Of a stretch of 64,000 nucleotides of DNA, positions 43,910-54,800 are shown one piece after another (the stretch's first letter is position 1; every line of letters begins with the position of its first letter). This stretch comes from Phocaeicola faecicola (GTDB taxonomy: Bacteria; Bacteroidota; Bacteroidia; Bacteroidales; Bacteroidaceae). The stretch covers positions 1 to 64,000 of the forward strand of contig NZ_JABSOE010000001.1 in the NCBI RefSeq assembly GCF_013618865.1, read 5' to 3'. A program made the translations under genes and the position numbers. Below the pieces are notes generated by a model, which made no database searches, was not told the origin of the DNA, and was given only the letters and a program-made list of their open reading frames with translations.

Positions 43910-46816
43910 ATGAAATCAAAACTTTGTTTACTTAGTCTTCTGGCTCTTACTTCTTGCCTGAAGTCGTATGCTCAGATTTATTCTTTCGAAGACCAGCGTG
44001 TACCGCAGCACTGGAGCATTGATAAGGGGAAGATGCAGGTAGCTGCAGATAAATACAAATTGGGGAAACATGCACTGAAGATTACCTGGGAACCGGGAGC
44101 GCAATTTCTGATGCCTTCGCCTCAGGGAATTGACAAGGCGGCCAAGAGCCGGAACGGTGGAATTACTGCGTGGATTTATAATACGCGTCCGGTGGAGGCA
44201 CCGATGGTCTTTTCTTTCTGTGATGCTTCGGGCAAGGTGGTTGCCCAACTTCCTTTTTCTTTGAATTTTACAGGCTGGCGTACGTTGTGGAGCCAGTTTC
44301 AGGCCGATCTGAATGTGCCTGCCGGTACTAGGCTGAAGGATGTGCGGCTGACATTCCCGGAAGGAAAGACGGGGGGAGAAATTTACCTGGATTTCGTAGA
44401 GTTTACTCCGAAGGTTTCCTGGCAGAAGATGTCGGATGCGCAGTATACGGTCAATCACAAGGACTTCAGTCTGATTCCTGATTTTATCGGTTACCGGAAG
44501 GCTCCGGAACAGGTGGACCGGGTGATTGCGTCTACCGACCAGGACATTGCCCGTATTTCCGACCGTCTTACCCGGTGGTATCTGGGCGAGGGAACGGCTT
44601 CCGACTGGAGCCGGGTGAGAGAAGAGGCTGAAAAGGGATTTATCGGCAAGGGACTGAAACAGGCAGCGGAGATTAAGGTGAAGTATACTGCCGGACACGT
44701 ACCGGTAGGGGAGCCTCTGTATCCGATGTGTGCCCCGTCGGTCATCGACGGACAGAAGATCAGGATGTTCAGAAACGTCAACGAGAAGATGCTGTTGCCG
44801 CTGGCTTTGGATTATCGTAAAAACGGTAATCGGGAGAGTCTGGAAAAGGCGAAGTTCATCTATGACTGGTTCAATGACCAGGGATGGGCCGACGGAAGTG
44901 GTATGGGAACCTTGTGTTTCGAGAAACTCCGCAGTTCCGGATATTTCCATTCGTTCTTCCTGCTGAAGGATTACCTGGAGCCTGAGGTGTACCAGCGTGA
45001 ACTGAATGCGTTCAACTGGTTTACGTTGTTCGGACTGTGCTATCAGTTGCCGCAGCATGCGGGAGAGGTGGCCGATAATCTCCGGGCACTGGCTATTCCG
45101 AAACTGATTTATGCGTTGTCGCTGACTGACCCGGAAAAGAGACAGGTGGCCATGACGGCTTACAAGCAATATATGGATAATGCCTTGGGCATTGCACCGG
45201 GATTCTTCGGAACCCTGAAGGCCGATTTCTCGGGTTATCATCATCGGGGTCCGTACAACAGTGCGTATTATCCGCATGCATTGTATGCAGGGGCGCTGGT
45301 GGCTTACCTCTTGCACGATACGCCCTATGCCTTGTCGGAGGAAACGCTGAACAACCTGAAGCAGGGCTTGCTGACGTTCCGTTTCTTCAGTGCGAACCTG
45401 GAGGTGCCTGCGGGAACGGTTGGACGTTTCCCGAAGAGCCAGCAGGTACTGGAGACGCTGTTGCCGGCCTTTGCGTATGTGGCATTCTCATACGATACAC
45501 CTGACAGGGAATTGGCGGCTGCTTTCAAGCGCATCATCAACCGACCGGAGAACGCACAGGCGGTCAACGACTATCTGAAGGATGTGAATTCGAACCTGGC
45601 TTATACGTCGACGGTGGGAGAAGCCGAACTGATGGATAAGCTGGCACGGACGGAGGGGGCTGAAGAGCCTGCCTTGAAGGGAGCGCTGTTCATGCCTTAT
45701 TCGGGATTGCTCGTCGAGAAGGACGAACGGGTGCATTTTAATGTCAAGGGTTTCAGCCGCTATATCTGGGATTTTGAATCGTCTAATTCTGAAAACCTGA
45801 AGGGACGGTACCTGGCGTACGGACAGATTGAGTATTTCGACCTGAAGAACGGCAAGAAGTCGTTCCATCCTGAGCAGGAGCGGTTCAACTGGAACCACAT
45901 TTCGGGTACTACGGTAAAGGTGTTGCCCGATGACAAGCTGATTGACAAGGGTGGCTCCAGTTCCGGACACCGTAATTTCTCGGATGAGACCTTCCTGGCC
46001 GGAGTAGACGGCTCGGAGAAATGTGCCCTGTTCTCGTTCCGCATGCACGATATCTCTTACGACCTGACGTTCCGTGCGAACAAGTCGGTCTTTGCATTTA
46101 AGGATTATCTGTTCTGTCTGGGTTCGGATATCCAGAACAAGGATGAGGTGTATCCGACTGTCACTACGCTGTTCCAGGCGTTCGAGGGAAAGGTGCGTGA
46201 GCAGCAAGGCAAGCAGGGAACGATCCTGAACGATCCTTCTTTCTTGTATGTAGTGAAAGAAGGCAAGGTAGTACTGGACAAGGAGGATGAATATGCCTGT
46301 GCCTACATTGATCATGGCAAGGCGCCTCAGGCAGCCGGTTACCAGTATTACATTGTGAAGAGCCGTGACATGAAGCAGGCTAAGAAACTGCTGTCCGGCA
46401 AGGAGGGCATCGAGGTGATTTCGGCAGACAACGAGGCTCACATTATCCGGAATGCAGCGGAAAATGTGGTGTGCGGTGCGTTGTTCAAGGCCGATAAGGC
46501 ATTCCAGGATTTGTGTGTGAAACAGGTGAATGTGCCGCTGGCGTATGTGCTGGAAGAGAAGGAAGAGGGGATGGACTTGTTTATCTGTGAACCGGACATG
46601 CGCCGTATTTCCCGGGCACACATGGGCCTGCTTACCGAAGAGGATGTGATTCAGGAGGAAAAACCGTTTGATACACAGATTACGCTGAACGGCATTTATG
46701 AGGTTTCCTGTCCGCAGAAGGCGGTGAAGGTGACTCATGATGCACAGAAAAATGAGACTTATGTAGTGATTTCAACCATTCGTGGTGAGAACTATCATTT
46801 ATCAATCAAGAAGTAA
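43910..46816 (+). CDS. PL8-type lyase, chondroitinase ABC-like
   Basis: Predicted beta-eliminative lyase for a glycosaminoglycan-like chain. The 968-residue protein has a signal peptide (about 1-21) and an N-terminal jelly-roll domain (about 22-190) that begins IYSFEDQRVPQHWSI, as in chondroitin ABC lyases. An (alpha/alpha) toroid (about 200-570) follows with the catalytic block YHHRGPYNSAYYPHALY (H444/H445 and Y453/Y454 as candidate base and acid), then a super-sandwich domain. The His plus downstream Tyr arrangement is like chondroitinase ABC. It is the first gene of an enzyme unit and is 2 nt from GH95. Probably periplasmic; exact linkage unknown. Confidence 0.82.
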   Translation: MKSKLCLLSLLALTSCLKSYAQIYSFEDQRVPQHWSIDKGKMQVAADKYKLGKHALKITWEPGAQFLMPSPQGIDKAAKSRNGGITAWIYNTRPVEAPMVFSFCDASGKVVAQLPFSLNFTGWRTLWSQFQADLNVPAGTRLKDVRLTFPEGKTGGEIYLDFVEFTPKVSWQKMSDAQYTVNHKDFSLIPDFIGYRKAPEQVDRVIASTDQDIARISDRLTRWYLGEGTASDWSRVREEAEKGFIGKGLKQAAEIKVKYTAGHVPVGEPLYPMCAPSVIDGQKIRMFRNVNEKMLLPLALDYRKNGNRESLEKAKFIYDWFNDQGWADGSGMGTLCFEKLRSSGYFHSFFLLKDYLEPEVYQRELNAFNWFTLFGLCYQLPQHAGEVADNLRALAIPKLIYALSLTDPEKRQVAMTAYKQYMDNALGIAPGFFGTLKADFSGYHHRGPYNSAYYPHALYAGALVAYLLHDTPYALSEETLNNLKQGLLTFRFFSANLEVPAGTVGRFPKSQQVLETLLPAFAYVAFSYDTPDRELAAAFKRIINRPENAQAVNDYLKDVNSNLAYTSTVGEAELMDKLARTEGAEEPALKGALFMPYSGLLVEKDERVHFNVKGFSRYIWDFESSNSENLKGRYLAYGQIEYFDLKNGKKSFHPEQERFNWNHISGTTVKVLPDDKLIDKGGSSSGHRNFSDETFLAGVDGSEKCALFSFRMHDISYDLTFRANKSVFAFKDYLFCLGSDIQNKDEVYPTVTTLFQAFEGKVREQQGKQGTILNDPSFLYVVKEGKVVLDKEDEYACAYIDHGKAPQAAGYQYYIVKSRDMKQAKKLLSGKEGIEVISADNEAHIIRNAAENVVCGALFKADKAFQDLCVKQVNVPLAYVLEEKEEGMDLFICEPDMRRISRAHMGLLTEEDVIQEEKPFDTQITLNGIYEVSCPQKAVKVTHDAQKNETYVVISTIRGENYHLSIKK

Positions 46817-46818
46817 AG

Positions 46819-49266
46819 ATGAAAGTTAAATATTTGATTTTGGGGTTGTGCCTGGGGTTGGGAGCCTTTGAAGGCAAGGCACAGCCGGCAACCGACTGGA
46901 CATTGTGGTACAAGTCGCCGGCACAGGCCTGGGAAGAGGCGTTGCCGGTGGGTAACGGCCGGTTGGGAGCCATGGTTTTCGGAAAGACTGACAGTGAGCG
47001 GATTCAGTTTAATGAGAATACGCTGTACAGTGGAGGTCCTGAGCGTCCGCTGGACATTTCGGTACCGTCTCTGCTGCCGCAGGTGCGCAAGTTGCTGAAA
47101 GCAGGAAAGAATGCGGAAGCCGGTGAACTCATGCAGGCACAGTGGATCGGCCGGCTGAATGAGGCTTACCAGCCTTGTGGGGACCTGTGGATTGATTTTG
47201 CACGCAAGGGAGTGATTACCGACTATGTGCACAGCCTGGATATGGAACGGGCGGTGGTGACCACTTCGTACAAGGAAGACGGGGTACAGGTGAAGAGAGA
47301 GGTGTTTGCCTCTTATCCTGCCCAGGCCATTGTGGTGAGAATGACGGCGGAGAAGCCGGTATTGAACTTTACGGCCCGTCTGTCTTCCGAGCATCCTGCC
47401 AAGGTGACCGGCAGCAAGGACGGCCTCAGTCTGCAGGGGCAGGCACCGTCTCATGCGCAGCGCAGGGACATTGCCAATATGAGAAAGTTCCATACCGAAA
47501 GACTGCATCCGGAGTATTTCAACGAGAAGGGAGAGGTCATCCGGGAGGCACACGTAATTTATGGAGAAGAACTGAAAGACCGGGGCATGCGGTTCGAGGC
47601 GGCCTTGTATCCGCTGTCGTATGAAGGAGAGAGCTGTAAGGTGGTCGGCAACCGGATGGAGGCTACCCGTTGCAGTGAGGTGGTATTTGTCATCTATGCG
47701 GCTACCAGTTACAACGGACCGGACAAGAGTCCGGTGCTGGAGGGACTTAACCCGCACCAGTTGATTTCAGAGGCTGTACGGATTAATCAGGGAAAGACTT
47801 TCAGCTGGTTGTATGAGGAGCATGTGAACGACTTCCGTTCGTTGTTCAACCGGGTGGATTTCCGCCTTCCGGCTTCCGAAGAGCAGAAGGCACTGCCGAC
47901 CGACGAACGTCTGAAGCGTTTCCACCAGCAGGAGGATCCCATGCTGATTGCCCAGCTGTTCCAGTTCGGCCGTTACCTGATGATCTCGGGGTCGCGCGGC
48001 AACGGACAGCCGCTGAACCTGCAGGGACTGTGGAACGACAAGGTGCTTCCGCCATGGAACTCGGGATATACGCTGAACATCAACCTGGAAATGAACTACT
48101 GGCCGGCTGAAGTAACCAACCTGTCGGAGTGTCATCAGCCGCTGTTCGGTTTCCTGGAAGGGGCAGCCGAGCGTGGAAAGAAACTGGCGCATGACATGTA
48201 CGGACTCGATGGCTGGGCCATTCATCACAACATCTCTATCTGGAGAGAGGCTTATCCGTCGGACGGATTTGTATACTGGTTCTTCTGGAATACTTCCGGC
48301 GCCTGGTTGTGCAGCCATATCTGGGAGCATTATCTGTATACGGAAGATACATCCTTCCTTCGCCGGTATTATCCGATATTGAGGGAGGCCTGCCGTTTTT
48401 ATGCGGGATGGCTGGTGAAGAATGACAAGGGTGAGTGGGTGACTCCGGTAAGTACTTCGCCCGAGAATGCTTACCTCATGCCCGACGGAACTCCGGCTTC
48501 GGTCTGTGAGGGAAGTACCATGGACCAGGCACTGATCCGCCATCTGTTCCGGGTAACGGTCAAGGCTGCCGGGGTATTGAATACCGACAAGGATTTTGCC
48601 TTGCAGCTGGAAGATAAACTGAAAGACCTGAAAGGCTATCAGATCGGCAGCAAGGGACAGTTGCTGGAATGGGACAAGGAGTATGGAGAAAGTGAACCGC
48701 AGCATCGTCACGTGTCTCATCTGTTCGGCCTGTATCCAGGCTATGACATCACTGCCGATAATGCTCCGGTATTCGAGGCTGCCCGCAAGTCGCTGGAGGC
48801 AAGAGGCAACCGTACGACGGGATGGAGCATGGCCTGGAAGATTTCCTTGTGGTCGCGTCTGTACGAGGCAGAGAAGGCTCACGAGGCACTGACGAACCTG
48901 GTCAACTTCATTGATGCGGGCAAGCAGGCAGAGAATCAGGGCGGACTTTACCGCAACCTGTTGAATGCGCTGCCGTTTCAGATTGACGGTAACTTCGGGG
49001 CCACGGCAGGTATTGCCGAAATGCTGCTGCAGAGTCACCGGAACAACATTCACCTGCTGCCGGCTTTGCCGCTCAGCTGGAAAGAGGGTAGCATCAGTGG
49101 CTTGAAGGCCCGCGGAGGATTCACGGTCAGTCTTGCCTGGAAAGAGGGTCGTCTGCAGACGGCTGAGATTACCAGTGCGTCCGATAAGGAGGTAGAAGTG
49201 GTCTATCAGGGACAGACCCAGCGGCTGAACTTCAAGCGTGGCGAAACCAAGTGCTTGAATTTCTGA
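46819..49266 (+). CDS. GH95 alpha-L-fucosidase/alpha-L-galactosidase
   Basis: Removes terminal alpha-L-fucose or alpha-L-galactose by inversion. The 815-residue protein has a signal peptide (about 1-22), the GH95 N-terminal domain starting LWYKSPAQAWEEALPVGNGRLGAMVFG, and an (alpha/alpha)6 catalytic domain. It has LNLQGLWND, PPWNSGYTLNINLEMNYW (N420 and N422 that activate water), SPENAY (general acid E549) and QIDGNFGATAGIAEML (D723). All key residues of the family are present. Which of the two sugars it prefers cannot be told. It lies between the PL8-type and clan-D genes, consistent with removal of side chains after or before lyase action. Confidence 0.92.
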   Translation: MKVKYLILGLCLGLGAFEGKAQPATDWTLWYKSPAQAWEEALPVGNGRLGAMVFGKTDSERIQFNENTLYSGGPERPLDISVPSLLPQVRKLLKAGKNAEAGELMQAQWIGRLNEAYQPCGDLWIDFARKGVITDYVHSLDMERAVVTTSYKEDGVQVKREVFASYPAQAIVVRMTAEKPVLNFTARLSSEHPAKVTGSKDGLSLQGQAPSHAQRRDIANMRKFHTERLHPEYFNEKGEVIREAHVIYGEELKDRGMRFEAALYPLSYEGESCKVVGNRMEATRCSEVVFVIYAATSYNGPDKSPVLEGLNPHQLISEAVRINQGKTFSWLYEEHVNDFRSLFNRVDFRLPASEEQKALPTDERLKRFHQQEDPMLIAQLFQFGRYLMISGSRGNGQPLNLQGLWNDKVLPPWNSGYTLNINLEMNYWPAEVTNLSECHQPLFGFLEGAAERGKKLAHDMYGLDGWAIHHNISIWREAYPSDGFVYWFFWNTSGAWLCSHIWEHYLYTEDTSFLRRYYPILREACRFYAGWLVKNDKGEWVTPVSTSPENAYLMPDGTPASVCEGSTMDQALIRHLFRVTVKAAGVLNTDKDFALQLEDKLKDLKGYQIGSKGQLLEWDKEYGESEPQHRHVSHLFGLYPGYDITADNAPVFEAARKSLEARGNRTTGWSMAWKISLWSRLYEAEKAHEALTNLVNFIDAGKQAENQGGLYRNLLNALPFQIDGNFGATAGIAEMLLQSHRNNIHLLPALPLSWKEGSISGLKARGGFTVSLAWKEGRLQTAEITSASDKEVEVVYQGQTQRLNFKRGETKCLNF

Positions 49267-49307
49267 CAGAAAATAGGAATGGGTACACCTTTTATTGAAG
49301 CATATCT

Positions 49308-51626
49308 ATGAAAAAACTGATATTGTGGGTTTGTGGTTGTTTATGTACATTCAATGCATTTTCCCAGAGCCGTGTCTCTGTGGAAAATGCATTTGTAAAG
49401 GTTGTCTTTCAGCAGAATGAGATTCAGCTGAAAAGTAAGAAGACACAGTTCCGTACCCAGCGGTTGAGGCTGGAAGGCAAGATTCTGGAAGCCGAGAAGA
49501 GTCTGCTGACCGATTCGTTGTGGGGACAGGGGCAGCAGCTTGAAGTGAAGTGCGACAATGGGTTCGTGACTACCTTGCGGGTGTTTGCCCGGAATCCGTT
49601 TGTACAGGTGCATTCGGTCATTCACAACGGGGGAGAGCAGAGCCTTCACATCCGGAAGCAGCGGATTGCTTCGCTGGAGATTCCGGTGGCTCAGCCGGCC
49701 GCTTCGTTCCGTTCCCTGGGTTCGGGAGGACTGCAGCCTCTGGAGAAGGCAGAGGGCAGTTTCTCGTATTCACTGCTGGCCGATGCCGGCAGCTATCAGT
49801 CGGTGCTGACTGCCTGGCTGACACAGTTCCAGGGCATTGGAGTGATGGAACCTCGGTGGGATCCGGCTTCGAAGACGTATACGATTGAGTCGGGACTCGA
49901 TTTCGGACATTATCTGGTGCCGGTGGGAAAAAGCCGGGGTACGGATGTGCTGATGATCGGTTTTTTTGAAGACGGAAGAGAGGGACTGGAACTGTATGGG
50001 GATTTCCTGGCAAAGGCCTACGGCATTCACTTGCCGGAAAAACCGGAGGTATACAGTACCTGGTATCACCGGAACCTGAGCGGTTCGGGGGCTTCCAACG
50101 AGAAAATGTTGTCGGAGAATACCGATTTTGTGGCTGCATCGCTCCACGATTACGGACTGAATACGATTCAGATAGACGATCATTGGCAGAGTTCCATGAT
50201 CGACGGCATCACGTATAATTCGCCGACGGGAGTCAAGGGAGGCATCCAGTTGAACGGTGGCCCGATCAAGAATTTCATGAAGGGCAATGAGAATTTCCCT
50301 TCCGGCATGCAGGCCATGGCCGATAAGATTCACCGTGCGGGACTGACTCCGGGTATCTGGTTCATGCCGTTCTCGGGAGATGCGAACAGTCCGTACTGTA
50401 ATGCGGAAATTTTTGCGAAGACGAGGGAGGGCAAGCCGTATACGGCACGGCTCTGGTCGGGTACTTGCATCGATGCTACCGGTCCGGAGGGAGAGGCTTT
50501 CCTGAGAGACCGTTTCCGGACGATTTACGGATGGGGATACCGCTACTGGAAGATTGACGGACTGCATACCGGTGCGCCTTCGGAGAATGTGTATGTGCAG
50601 CGGGCTTATAACGGCAAGCCGCTCTTCGGAGAGGCGGTGCTGAAGGATTCTACGCTGACTTTCGTGCAGGCTTTCCGCAAGGGTATGGACATCCTGAACG
50701 AGGAGGCTCCCGGAGTCTTCCTGCTGGGATGCAGTGCCACACAGAATATGAGTTCGTTTGCGGGGGCATTCGGAAGGGTGCATGCCATGCGCGTAGGTCC
50801 GGACAATGACGGGGCCATGCACGGGAAATGGAGGATTGTCACCACGGGTGCCGACTTTGCGGGTAATCTGTACTTCCTGAATAATAAGGTATGGTACAAC
50901 GACCCCGACCCGTATTATGTAAGGGAGAGCAATCCGCTGGAAAAGGCCCGCTGGATGGTTTCCTGGCAGGCGGTTTCCGGAGCGATGAGTACCACCAGCA
51001 TGCAGTATGCACAGTTGCCGGCAGAGCGCCTGGAACTGATCAAGCGGGGACTGCCTACGCATAGTCTGAATGCGCGTCCGGTGGATATTCTGGAGTCGGA
51101 AAAGCCGCGTATCTGGCGGGTAACCGACGGCAGGACATTCATTGTGGGACTCTTCAACTGGTCGGATAAGGACAGTACCGCGGTTTCGTATCCGTTCGGG
51201 CGGATGGACCTGGATGAGAAAGGGGACTATGAGGTATTCGACTTCTGGAAGAATGCTTATCTCGGACGACTTTCCGGCCGACTGACGGCTACGCTGGAGC
51301 CGGCTGGCTGCAAGGTGTGGTCGCTGCGTAAGGTCAGCCGCTGTCCGCAGGTGCTCAGTACGTCGCGTCACATTACTCAGGGACTGATGGATGTGAAGGC
51401 GGAAAACTGGGACAGGCAGGAGCAGTGTCTTTCCGGACGTAGCCGGGTGGTGAAAGGTGACCGGTACGAACTGCGGCTGGTGGTTCCGGAGCAGTGGAAG
51501 GTACGGAAAGCGACATTCGGCGACCGTGAGGCTGAGGTGAAGGTCGAAGGAAGACTGGTCCGGGTATCGTTTGTTCCCGACAAGACGGAAGATAAAGAGT
51601 GGGCAATCGGTTTTGACAAGCAGTAA
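49308..51626 (+). CDS. Clan GH-D (GH36-like) alpha-galactosidase-type enzyme
   Basis: Predicted retaining glycosidase for alpha-galactose or a related sugar. The 772-residue protein has a signal peptide (about 1-20), an N-terminal beta-sandwich (about 25-240), and a TIM barrel with TIQIDDHWQ, GIWFMPF, YWKIDGLHTG (nucleophile D417) and RVGPDNDG (acid/base among D499 and D501). A C-terminal beta domain contains GLFNWSDKD. The order of motifs is that of GH36/GH27 melibiases, but the barrel is divergent, so a different alpha-sugar is possible. It is the last gene of the plus-strand enzyme unit and is convergent with the 1004-residue lyase. Confidence 0.78.
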   Translation: MKKLILWVCGCLCTFNAFSQSRVSVENAFVKVVFQQNEIQLKSKKTQFRTQRLRLEGKILEAEKSLLTDSLWGQGQQLEVKCDNGFVTTLRVFARNPFVQVHSVIHNGGEQSLHIRKQRIASLEIPVAQPAASFRSLGSGGLQPLEKAEGSFSYSLLADAGSYQSVLTAWLTQFQGIGVMEPRWDPASKTYTIESGLDFGHYLVPVGKSRGTDVLMIGFFEDGREGLELYGDFLAKAYGIHLPEKPEVYSTWYHRNLSGSGASNEKMLSENTDFVAASLHDYGLNTIQIDDHWQSSMIDGITYNSPTGVKGGIQLNGGPIKNFMKGNENFPSGMQAMADKIHRAGLTPGIWFMPFSGDANSPYCNAEIFAKTREGKPYTARLWSGTCIDATGPEGEAFLRDRFRTIYGWGYRYWKIDGLHTGAPSENVYVQRAYNGKPLFGEAVLKDSTLTFVQAFRKGMDILNEEAPGVFLLGCSATQNMSSFAGAFGRVHAMRVGPDNDGAMHGKWRIVTTGADFAGNLYFLNNKVWYNDPDPYYVRESNPLEKARWMVSWQAVSGAMSTTSMQYAQLPAERLELIKRGLPTHSLNARPVDILESEKPRIWRVTDGRTFIVGLFNWSDKDSTAVSYPFGRMDLDEKGDYEVFDFWKNAYLGRLSGRLTATLEPAGCKVWSLRKVSRCPQVLSTSRHITQGLMDVKAENWDRQEQCLSGRSRVVKGDRYELRLVVPEQWKVRKATFGDREAEVKVEGRLVRVSFVPDKTEDKEWAIGFDKQ

Positions 51627-51801
51627 GAGAGTGAAGGCGGTTGCCTGCCGGACAAGATAAAATAGGTAGTGCGGCTGTGGCCTCCCGAGGAAGTGGCAGT
51701 TGCACGGGGAAAGGTTGTGAATCAGGAAACAAGTAAGGGTACCATTTTCGGATTTTCCGAAAATGGAAGTGCCCTGAGATCTTAGCCATTAGAAATGATT
51801 G

Positions 51802-51843
51802 AAAAAAATCCAGCTGCTCCGTATGGGGCGGCTGGATTTTTTT
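51802..51843. terminator. Bidirectional terminator between convergent genes
   Basis: A 16- to 18-bp stem (AAAAAATCCAGCTGCTCC with its near-complement, G-U pairs inside) and a 4-nt loop. It has A residues on one side and T residues on the other, so it can stop transcription from both directions. Confidence 0.85.
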
Positions 51844-51890
51844 ATGTCTGTGGTGGAACGGTCCACGATTTATTGACTGTTTTCCACCGC

Positions 51891-54800
51891 TTATTTACGG
51901 TGTTCCACGGAACCGGATGTCTTGGGAATCCGGATGACCAGCGGTGAGGCGGCATACAGTTCCGACTGATAATGGTATTGTGAGGCGTCGCGGCTGTCGG
52001 GCAGTTCCACGGTCACTTCACTGCCGGTGCCGTAATCGGATATGCGGATGCATTCGCCCTTCACCCGGTTGACTCCCTGCGGGGTATAGGCATAGTTGCC
52101 TGCCGGCAGGCGGGTAGACGACCAGAAACGGAGGGTCTGTCTTTCTCCGTCCGGAGCAGGATTGCCTACGCTCAGTGTCCATTGGGCTTCATCCTCTTTC
52201 AGCATGACCATGGCTGGGGCTTCCGAACGAATCTCCGTACCCCCGATACGGAGGCTTCCGGGAGCGAAGAAGGCATACTGTCTGATTTGCTCCTTGCGTG
52301 AGAACACTCCGTGTATGGAATCGGATGCACAGCGGTATTCCAGGTCCTGCAGCACCTCCCGGAGGCGCTGAGGCATTTCTGCTGCCGATACGTTCGGGAT
52401 TTCCAGGTAGGCATACCGGTCGTCCAGGTCCTCTTTTCCCGGATGGATGCCGTGCTCCAGAGCTACGATGAAGTTGGGCGTTCCGTCGGCAATCTCCCGG
52501 TCGGTCACATGGATTTCCTTTCCCGTACGGATTTGCAGCCGGATCCGGTGCGAGGGAAGGACGATGTATCCCTTTTCGCCGGTATGTATCCAGCAGGGCT
52601 TTGTCGTATGGATTCCGACAGCCACCGATTCTCCGGGCACTGCCTGATGCAGCCGGCCGTCGGCATACCAGGTCAGGGTATCCCTGAACTCCGACTGGTC
52701 GATGAAGGTGTGGATGGCCTGTCCCTGTCCTTCCCTTAACCGCTGGATGTGACTTCCCAAAGCCAGGATCCGGTCTTCCAGGAAATAATAGCTTTTCAGG
52801 GCCGTAGCCGAACTGTAGGTTTCCTGAGGCAGGTGATGATAGATTCCCATTCCATAGGTCCCGTCTGCCAGTACCCCGGCCACCTTGTTGGCTCCCGGGA
52901 GGGAAGCCTGTGAACCTCCTTCGGCAGGAAGCGGGTCGTTCCGCCATTCTTCCGTAAGTCCCGGAAGGGCATGCCAGTCCATGTTGCTCAACACCTGCTG
53001 GTCGTATTCGTCTCCCCTGACTTTCAGTTGCAGGATACCGTATCCCCCGTGCCAGGATTTGCGTACCTTACTGAAATCTTCGATGCCTACCGTCCGTTCC
53101 GATTTCAGCTTGAGGGAGGCATAGAAAGGCTTTTCCTGTGCTCCTCTGCGGTGGATCAGGAACTCGTTGACCCAGTAGGCCCGGGTACCCGAGCATTCGA
53201 AGCGGTTTTTGCTGATTTCTTTGGCCACTGCCTTCAGCTTGTCCAGATTTTCCAGTCGCGTATCCCGGCTCTGTGCCGCTTCCAGGGCCTTGACTGCCTG
53301 AAGGTAGGTCTTGGAAACAAACTTTTTCAGGTCGCTGAGATAACTTCTTCCGGCTACCAGAAAATCCATCTGGCCTTTGTAGAAGAAGAACGGATATACC
53401 TCCAGCAGGCGGTCGAGCTGGAACTGGTAGTAGGGACTGTCAATCCGGAAATCGGTATCCTTGAAGTAACGGAAGCCGTGACTGCAGTCGGTCAGCCATT
53501 CGAAGCCATAGGCCACCATGGCCGCATCCGTTCCGTGTCCGATGTGGTGGGAGACGGTGCCGTCGGGGTGGAATCCCGATTGTCCGTACCGGTGGGCAGG
53601 AATGCCGAACTTGGTCATCCACCGGCTGACGTCGGCCATGACTCCGTGCGGACTCCATCCCGGCGAGAAACTGAAGCCCTTGAAAGGCGGGTTATGATAG
53701 AAACTGCTGTACCAGTAGGGAACGTAAGTCACCGGACGGTTGTAGTCTCCCCAGATCAGGGGAAGGGCCAGCAGGGTGCGCGAACGGTGTCCCAGGTTGG
53801 CATCCGCCCAGGCTCCTGCCGAATAAAGGGTATCGGTCAGGTTGCCCCACCGCTGTTCGGGGTTGTCGATTTCCCGCCGTTTTTCCGTAATGGAAGTAAA
53901 CAGCTGGAAGTAGCGTATCAGGCTCTGGTGAAGGCGCAGACTGGTACTGTCGTTCTGTCGGATACCTTCCAGGATGTCGGGCATCAGTGCCAGGGCCGGT
54001 ACCACCAGCGGGTCCGACAGTTTCCACTGGTGCGTAGTGGTACTGTAGTTCATCAGTCCGTAATTGTGCAGTAGACTGATGCCGTCTCCGGTGTACTTTC
54101 CGATGGGCTGCCCGTTGATCAGTACGTCATCTCCCTCTATCGGTACGCACGAGGTGTAGGCCAGCAGGGCCTGGTAAAGGGCTTCTTTCAGGGCTTCCCG
54201 TGCCTGAGGGTCTCCCTCCGTGCCATAGACCTTCGAGAGACAGTAGGCCCGTCCCATACCTCCTATCAGGTTGCAGACCTGGATCCATTCGTCGTCCAGG
54301 GGCTTGAGGGAAGGATTCTTTTGTTTCGGGGTGTACTGAAATTTCAGGGGAAGCGGCCGATAGCACGAGAATCCCTGAAAACGCCCGTTGCCGGCTGTTA
54401 CCTGCCGGATGAGCCGGGCCACCTTTTCATCCGACAGCCGTTTGCTGCCGTACAGCCTGCCTTGTGAGAGGGCCATGGGAAGGTAGCGCTCGTAGCACAG
54501 TTCCCACAGGGTCTGCCGGGTAATGTGGATGGCTACCGGGAAAGTCTGCAGGGTCCGGCTGCCGCTTTTCAGTGCCACTTCCATGCGGCAGGTCTTTTCC
54601 TGAAGCCCGGTGTTTTCTCCTTCATCGACCCGGAAGACGCCCATGATGCGTCCGCAGGCATCGAACTGGGTCTCGACCCGGAACAGCGGCCGGTCATCCT
54701 GACGGAGAATCTCGAAACGGTAACCGGCCGGAATTTTCCGGGAGGGAGCTTCCTTGTTGCTTTCCAGGTGAATCCGTCCCGTGACTTCGGTATTTTCCGG

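Noticed and set aside
52971-54074. 367-codon plus-strand frame inside the 1004-residue lyase gene
   Set aside because: Antisense to a well-supported lyase with signal peptide and catalytic motifs; the product is low-complexity and Val/Gln-rich. The frame at 55810-56934 opposite the sulfatase is likewise a shadow.
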